From positions 237,052 through 301,051 of the forward strand of contig JAUZRX010000023.1 in NCBI GenBank assembly GCA_030949985.1: a stretch of 64,000 nt of DNA, written 5' to 3'. The notes beneath the pieces are model-generated. The model was given only the letters and a program-made list of their open reading frames with translations, had not been told where the DNA came from and did no database searches. Both the position numbers and the translations under genes were made by a program. The DNA comes from Acidobacteriota bacterium (GTDB taxonomy: Bacteria; Acidobacteriota; Polarisedimenticolia; J045). This document shows, one piece after another, positions 60,625 to 64,000 of the stretch. Each line of letters begins with the position of its first letter. Positions within the stretch are counted from its first letter, which is position 1.

Positions 60625-61685
60625 CCACCCATCCCCGGGTCTGGCGGATGCTGGCGGTGATCGCCGGGCTGCTGGTGGCCACGCTGCTGGCCCTGATGCA
60701 CTTCAAGCTGATCTTCCTCAGCCTGGTGCTGGGCACCGCGCTGATCCTGCTCACCGAGAGAGTCGCCGAGACCTACCGCCACCAGGCCGCCCGCTACGGC
60801 CTCTCCCGCGGTAAACGCTGGATCTACGGCCTGGCGATGGCCGTGTTCTGGGGCGTGGCGGGCTACGCCCTGCTGGCCCAGTCGATGGATGACCTGGGCT
60901 CGGCCCTCGAGCAGATCACCGAACGGGACCGCCCCATCGTCGCCACCTACATCGAGCAACTCCGGCCCTACCTGCCCGAGGCCATCACCACCAGGAAGCT
61001 CAGCGACGAGGAGATCCTGCGCCTCCAGCGCGACGGTCTGCGGGCGCTGACCCGCTTTCTGGCCGACCTGCCCGGATTCTTCCTCAACTGCCTGCTGATC
61101 ATTCCGCTGATGTTCTACGTCTACTTCCACCAGAAGGAGCAGATCGTCGACACCATCAGCGAGGCGGTGCCAGCCCGTTTCCGGGGCAGCTTCACCCGGG
61201 CGACCCGGGACGTGGCGACACACCTGCGGGGTTTTTTCGAGGCCAAGTTGGCCGAAAGCGCCCTGGTGGGCGGCATCTGCGCGGTGGGCTTCTTCGCCGC
61301 CGGCGTGCGGGGCGCACTCGCCCTGGCTCTTTTCGCCGGCTTTCTGAACCTCGTCCCCTACCTCGGCCCGGTGATCAGCGCCATCCCGCCGCTGTGGATC
61401 ACCCTCGCCGTGGACGAGCCCCACGTGGCGCTCTACGTGCTGGCGACCGTGATCATCGCCCAGATCGTCGATAATTTTTACATCATTCCGTTCATGATCT
61501 CCGACCGGGTCAAGGTCAACCCCCTGCTGAACATCATTCTCATCCTGGTCGGCGCGCGGCTCTACGGCGCGGTGGGCATGCTCTTTGCCGTGCCGGCCTA
61601 CCTGGTCTTCAAGACGGTGCTGCGTGACGCCTACCGGGAGCTGGTGCGCTTGCACGATCCGGCCCGGGCCGTGGAAAACTCCTGA
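60615..61685 (+). CDS. AI-2E/YdgG-family transporter
   Basis: 356 residues, GTG start at 60615 inside the previous gene. Family features: paired N-terminal TM segments ('MLAVIAGLLVATLLALM', 'LIFLSLVLGTALILLTER'), an amphipathic middle part and 'LFAGFLNLVPYLGPVISAIP' and 'DNFYIIPFMISDRVKVNPLL' near the C-terminus. Called AI-2 exporters after TqsA; some members are sodium/proton antiporters, so the substrate is open. The next gene overlaps it by one base (TGATG). Confidence 0.88.
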   Translation: MELTTHPRVWRMLAVIAGLLVATLLALMHFKLIFLSLVLGTALILLTERVAETYRHQAARYGLSRGKRWIYGLAMAVFWGVAGYALLAQSMDDLGSALEQITERDRPIVATYIEQLRPYLPEAITTRKLSDEEILRLQRDGLRALTRFLADLPGFFLNCLLIIPLMFYVYFHQKEQIVDTISEAVPARFRGSFTRATRDVATHLRGFFEAKLAESALVGGICAVGFFAAGVRGALALALFAGFLNLVPYLGPVISAIPPLWITLAVDEPHVALYVLATVIIAQIVDNFYIIPFMISDRVKVNPLLNIILILVGARLYGAVGMLFAVPAYLVFKTVLRDAYRELVRLHDPARAVENS

Positions 61686-62590
61686 TGGCGCCCCTGCCGA
61701 CCCTCGAATCCATCGACATCTTCTCGCGCCAGGGCGAGACCGTCGTCGCCCTCGGGCGCACGACGATCTGGCTGGCGGCCCTGCTGGCACTGTCGATCCT
61801 CGAAACCCTGTGGCCCCGCCGGCCGCGCCACCAGCCGCGCGCGGTACGCTGGCCGACCAACCTGGCCCTGCCGGTGATCGGCACCCTGGTGGTGCGCCTT
61901 TTCGCTCCCCTGGCACCGGTGGCGATGGCCGCCTGGACCCAGGCCCACCACGGCGGCCTGCTGCCCCTGCTGCCGGGTCCGCGGTGGCTGCCGGAGGTCA
62001 TCGCCCTGGTCTTGCTCGACCTTGCGATCTGGCTCCAGCACCTGGCCTTCCACCACCTTCCGTTCCTCTGGCGCTGGCACCTGGTGCATCACACCGAAGA
62101 GGACCTGGACGCGACTTCCGGCACGCGCTTCCATCCGGCGGAGACGCTGATCTCGGCCTTCTACAAGCTGCTGGTGATCGCGGTCCTCGGCCCGGCCCCG
62201 GAAACGGTCATCCTCTTCGAGATCCTGCTCAACCTGCTGGCGGTCTTCAACCACGCCAATCTGGCCCTGCCCGCGAGCTGGGACCGGGCGCTGCGACTCC
62301 TGATCGTCACGCCGGACATGCACCGCACGCACCATTCGGTGATCCGCCGCGAACAGGACTCCAATTTCGGTTTCAACCTTTCCCTGTGGGACCGGCTCTT
62401 CGGCACCTACGTCGCCGATCCCCGAGGCGGACAGCGCGGCCTGCGCCTGGGGGTCAGGGGCGTCGACCCCTCGCGGGGCCGGAGCCTCCTGGCCGCCCTG
62501 GCCCTGCCCCTGCGACCCGATCCCCGGCACGCCGACGCGGATCAGCCCACGGGCGGCGGGGGCGGCGGGGGCGGCGGGGGCGCGTCGTAA
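61685..62590 (+). CDS. Sterol desaturase / fatty acid hydroxylase family protein
   Basis: 301 residues, four or five TM helices. The His clusters of the di-iron family: 'HLAFHH', 'HLVHHTEEDLDATSGTRFHP', 'FNHANL' and 'HRTHHS'. Substrates of bacterial members are often carotenoids, hopanoids or lipids; unknown here. The last 20 residues are Gly-rich, encoded by a GGCGGCGGG tandem repeat shared in antisense with the next gene, which it overlaps by 49 nt at the 3' end. Confidence 0.88.
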   Translation: MAPLPTLESIDIFSRQGETVVALGRTTIWLAALLALSILETLWPRRPRHQPRAVRWPTNLALPVIGTLVVRLFAPLAPVAMAAWTQAHHGGLLPLLPGPRWLPEVIALVLLDLAIWLQHLAFHHLPFLWRWHLVHHTEEDLDATSGTRFHPAETLISAFYKLLVIAVLGPAPETVILFEILLNLLAVFNHANLALPASWDRALRLLIVTPDMHRTHHSVIRREQDSNFGFNLSLWDRLFGTYVADPRGGQRGLRLGVRGVDPSRGRSLLAALALPLRPDPRHADADQPTGGGGGGGGGGAS

Positions 62591-63084
62591 GTCGGCGACG
62601 AAGGCGGGGGCGGCTCTTCGATCTTGAAGATCGCGCCACCGATGGCTCCGCCGATGGCCGCGAAGATCACCCCCAGAACCAGACCGAAGATCGCGCCGAT
62701 CAGCACTCCCGAACTGCTGCCCATTGCGCGGACGATTTCCACGGCGATCGGGGGCACATCCGGATTGGCCTGGAGCTGCTCGACGGCCTCTTCGATGGCC
62801 GCCGTCCCCATCATCATCCGCACCGGCAGGGACACCAGGGTGCTGGCCATGGCGTAGAAGACACCCGTCAAAACGCCCAGAAGCGCCCCCTGGCCGGCCC
62901 GGAACCCCGCACCGACCTTCGCGCAGTCACGGGAGTAGACGAAGGCGGCGAGAACACCCGAGCCGATGATCAGCGCGCAGCAGAAGCAATTGAGTATGTT
63001 GATCATCGGCAGGCCACCGGCGATGCCGAGGGACAGCCCGCCGATGGCGGCCGCCTTGACCATTCCAGGGGACGAGGTGCTCAT
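62542..63084 (-). CDS. Membrane protein with Pro-rich tail
   Basis: 180 residues. Several Gly/Ala-rich hydrophobic stretches ('AAIGGLSLGIAGGLPMINIL' with the Cys pair in 'NCFCCALIIGSG', and 'GVLIGAIFGLVLGVIFAAIG') then a cytoplasmic poly-Pro end ('PPPPSSPTYDAPP' and a run of Pro) from the shared repeat. Similar to the DUF4199/DUF5518-like hypothetical membrane proteins, not certain. GGAGG about 8 nt before the ATG at 63084, which overlaps the upstream stop (ATGA). Confidence 0.72.
   Translation of the reverse strand: MSTSSPGMVKAAAIGGLSLGIAGGLPMINILNCFCCALIIGSGVLAAFVYSRDCAKVGAGFRAGQGALLGVLTGVFYAMASTLVSLPVRMMMGTAAIEEAVEQLQANPDVPPIAVEIVRAMGSSSGVLIGAIFGLVLGVIFAAIGGAIGGAIFKIEEPPPPSSPTYDAPPPPPPPPPPVG
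62552..62578. repeat. Three tandem GGCGGCGGG units in a 3' overlap
   Basis: Exact nine-base repeats, followed by a partial unit. They encode poly-Gly in the plus-strand desaturase-like protein and poly-Pro in the minus-strand membrane protein at the same time. Each unit keeps frame on both strands, so copy-number change would lengthen both tails. Confidence 0.75.
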
Positions 63085-63641
63085 CCACTTTCCTCCAGCG
63101 TGCCGGTCCTGGCCCGGGAAGACCGGCGCTTGAAACTCGGCCCGGAGCGAGACATCCGCGCCAGGTCGTCGAGAGCGTAGGCCAGCAGCCATCCCAGGAC
63201 GGCGCCGGCAGGCAGTGAAACCAGGGCCCGGAGCCGATTCCCGGTACCGACCCCGAGAAAAAGGTGGAGCCATGCATCGACGCCGGTGGGCAGCAGGGCG
63301 AGCAACCACCAGCGGGAAGGCGCCCGCACCCCGCCGCCGCCCGTCACCGTCACCGCGAGGGCGATCAGCGACAGCGCTCCTCCCAGGTAGAGCCCGAAAC
63401 AGCGGGCGCAGACAGCCATCGGCCCGAGGGGAGTCGTGAGTGTCCGCTGGGGAAGCTGGTGGCAGATCAGGCTGCAGGCATGGTCGAAGAGGAACGCCGC
63501 CGCGGAGCTGTCCGACGCCGCGGGAGAGACGACCAAACCGGCGACGAAGGCCGCCGCCCCGATGGCCGTCAGTACCGCCCACAGCCCAGCGCGAACCGCG
63601 GTGGGCCGGCGCCGATGGGTCATCCCCTTCATCCGAGGCAT
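63081..63641 (-). CDS. DUF2085 membrane protein
   Basis: 186 residues. The DUF2085 signature is visible: 'SLICHQLPQRTL' and 'MAVCARCFGLYLGGALSLI', with Cys and His that may bind metal, plus several TM helices. Function unknown. ATG 63641; an internal ATG four codons later is possible. It overlaps the next gene start by 4 nt. Confidence 0.85.
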   Translation of the reverse strand: MPRMKGMTHRRRPTAVRAGLWAVLTAIGAAAFVAGLVVSPAASDSSAAAFLFDHACSLICHQLPQRTLTTPLGPMAVCARCFGLYLGGALSLIALAVTVTGGGGVRAPSRWWLLALLPTGVDAWLHLFLGVGTGNRLRALVSLPAGAVLGWLLAYALDDLARMSRSGPSFKRRSSRARTGTLEESG

Positions 63642-63852
63642 TCTAGCAGCCCACCCGAAAAGCCTCCTTCCTCGTTTTTTTCACCGTGGAGCGAACAATG
63701 TTGTTCCTGGCTGCCCGGCCGGGGGGGGGGCCGGAGCGAGCCCCGCAGCCCCCCCCCTCGCCCGCCGGTGACGGCCCGGGGAGCGCCCACGGCCCCCCCC
63801 TCCCGGCGCCGCCGGGCGCGGGAGCGCCCCGGGATCCATCGGCCGGGCGCGC
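63642..63852. other. Intergenic gap with homopolymer runs
   Basis: About 210 bp without a supported gene. It has G10 at 63721-63730 and several long C-runs. A T7 run at 63675-63681 has no hairpin before it. Divergent-promoter function for the DUF2085 gene is possible; no hexamers stand out. Confidence 0.4.
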
Positions 63853-64000
63853 TCAGAAAGCGTTCTTCAGGTCGTGGGGCTTGACTTCCAGGTGGGACGG
63901 GAAGGGCAGGCGGCGGCGATAGACCGCCTCCCAGGTCGGCGGCAGGTCCACCTCGAAGGGCTGGAGCCGGCGGGCGAGGATCCGTGTCCAGTCCCAGGGC
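63853..64000 (-). CDS. Truncated gene at the right edge (C-terminus only)
   Basis: An open frame enters from the right edge on the minus strand and ends at a TGA (63853-63855), giving about 48 residues including 'ILARRLQPFEVDLPPTWEAV', 'YRRRLPFPSHLEVKPHDLKN' and a final 'AF'. No family recognised. The N-terminus lies outside the window. Confidence 0.55.
   Translation of the reverse strand, partial: PWDWTRILARRLQPFEVDLPPTWEAVYRRRLPFPSHLEVKPHDLKNAF

Noticed and set aside
63675..63681. T7 run as a terminator
   Set aside because: No hairpin precedes it on the plus strand and no gene ends close by.

Overview
The window is about 64 kb of very GC-rich (roughly 70%) bacterial chromosome, almost fully coding. 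It holds about 60 genes with short gaps and many start/stop overlaps of the ATGA or GTGA type. Envelope genes (Lnt, LepB, a LolB-like lipoprotein, SPOR and SpoIID proteins, many lipoproteins) point to a didermic cell. The ispE-spoVG-prs-rplY-pth order, the MutS2 Smr variant, the tricorn-like peptidase and the many TPR proteins would fit an Acidobacteriota lineage such as Thermoanaerobaculia or a relative. That placement is inference; a deltaproteobacterium-like lineage is the main alternative.

Layout. 1-877: a non-coding or decayed edge with an RHS/YD-repeat remnant, a perfect palindrome and a tandem heptamer. 878-17166: a long minus-strand block. Read in transcription order it runs CBS protein, UspA, S41 protease, Ser/Thr kinase, TPR protein, LolB-like lipoprotein, ispE, spoVG, prs, rplY, pth, K+-type membrane pyrophosphatase, rpsF-rpsR-rplI, small membrane proteins, VanZ-like, DHH phosphoesterase. 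17302-31135: a glycosyltransferase, greA, a TlpA pair, lepB, nadB, a SPOR protein, a peptidase-MA/TPR protein overlapping a DUF4388-J-TPR protein, then an a/b hydrolase-mutS2-CDP-alcohol phosphatidyltransferase operon. 31239-41347: a PilT-like ATPase, miaA-hfq, SpoIID with two tandem STAS proteins, a pterin cluster (folB-queD-folE), trpS and a sodium:solute symporter. 41356-48786: DUF362, a Cys-rich/DUF134/YkgJ cluster under a clear sigma70-type promoter, arginine deiminase, HIT, lnt, rpmG, moaD-moaE. 48822-54019: a tricorn-like protease and metG. 54075-58790: a divergently regulated TroABCD/MntR-type metal importer whose first permease carries a C-terminal DtxR-like domain. 58865-64000: FKBP, a superoxide-reductase-like protein, membrane proteins, a sterol-desaturase-family protein, a Pro/Gly-rich membrane protein, a DUF2085 protein and a truncated gene at the right edge.

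Most of the window is housekeeping: translation, nucleotide and isoprenoid precursors, envelope biogenesis, tRNA modification, cofactors. The parts that reward a second look are the metal-transport locus (promoter with two palindromes plus the permease-repressor fusion), start codons lying 7 nt after -10-like hexamers (possible leaderless mRNAs), the Cys-rich/DUF134/YkgJ cluster, the DUF4388-J-TPR fusion, the PilT with a coiled-coil tail, and the superoxide-reductase-like protein with an altered active-site triad. I saw no tRNA, rRNA, CRISPR array, prophage or transposase.
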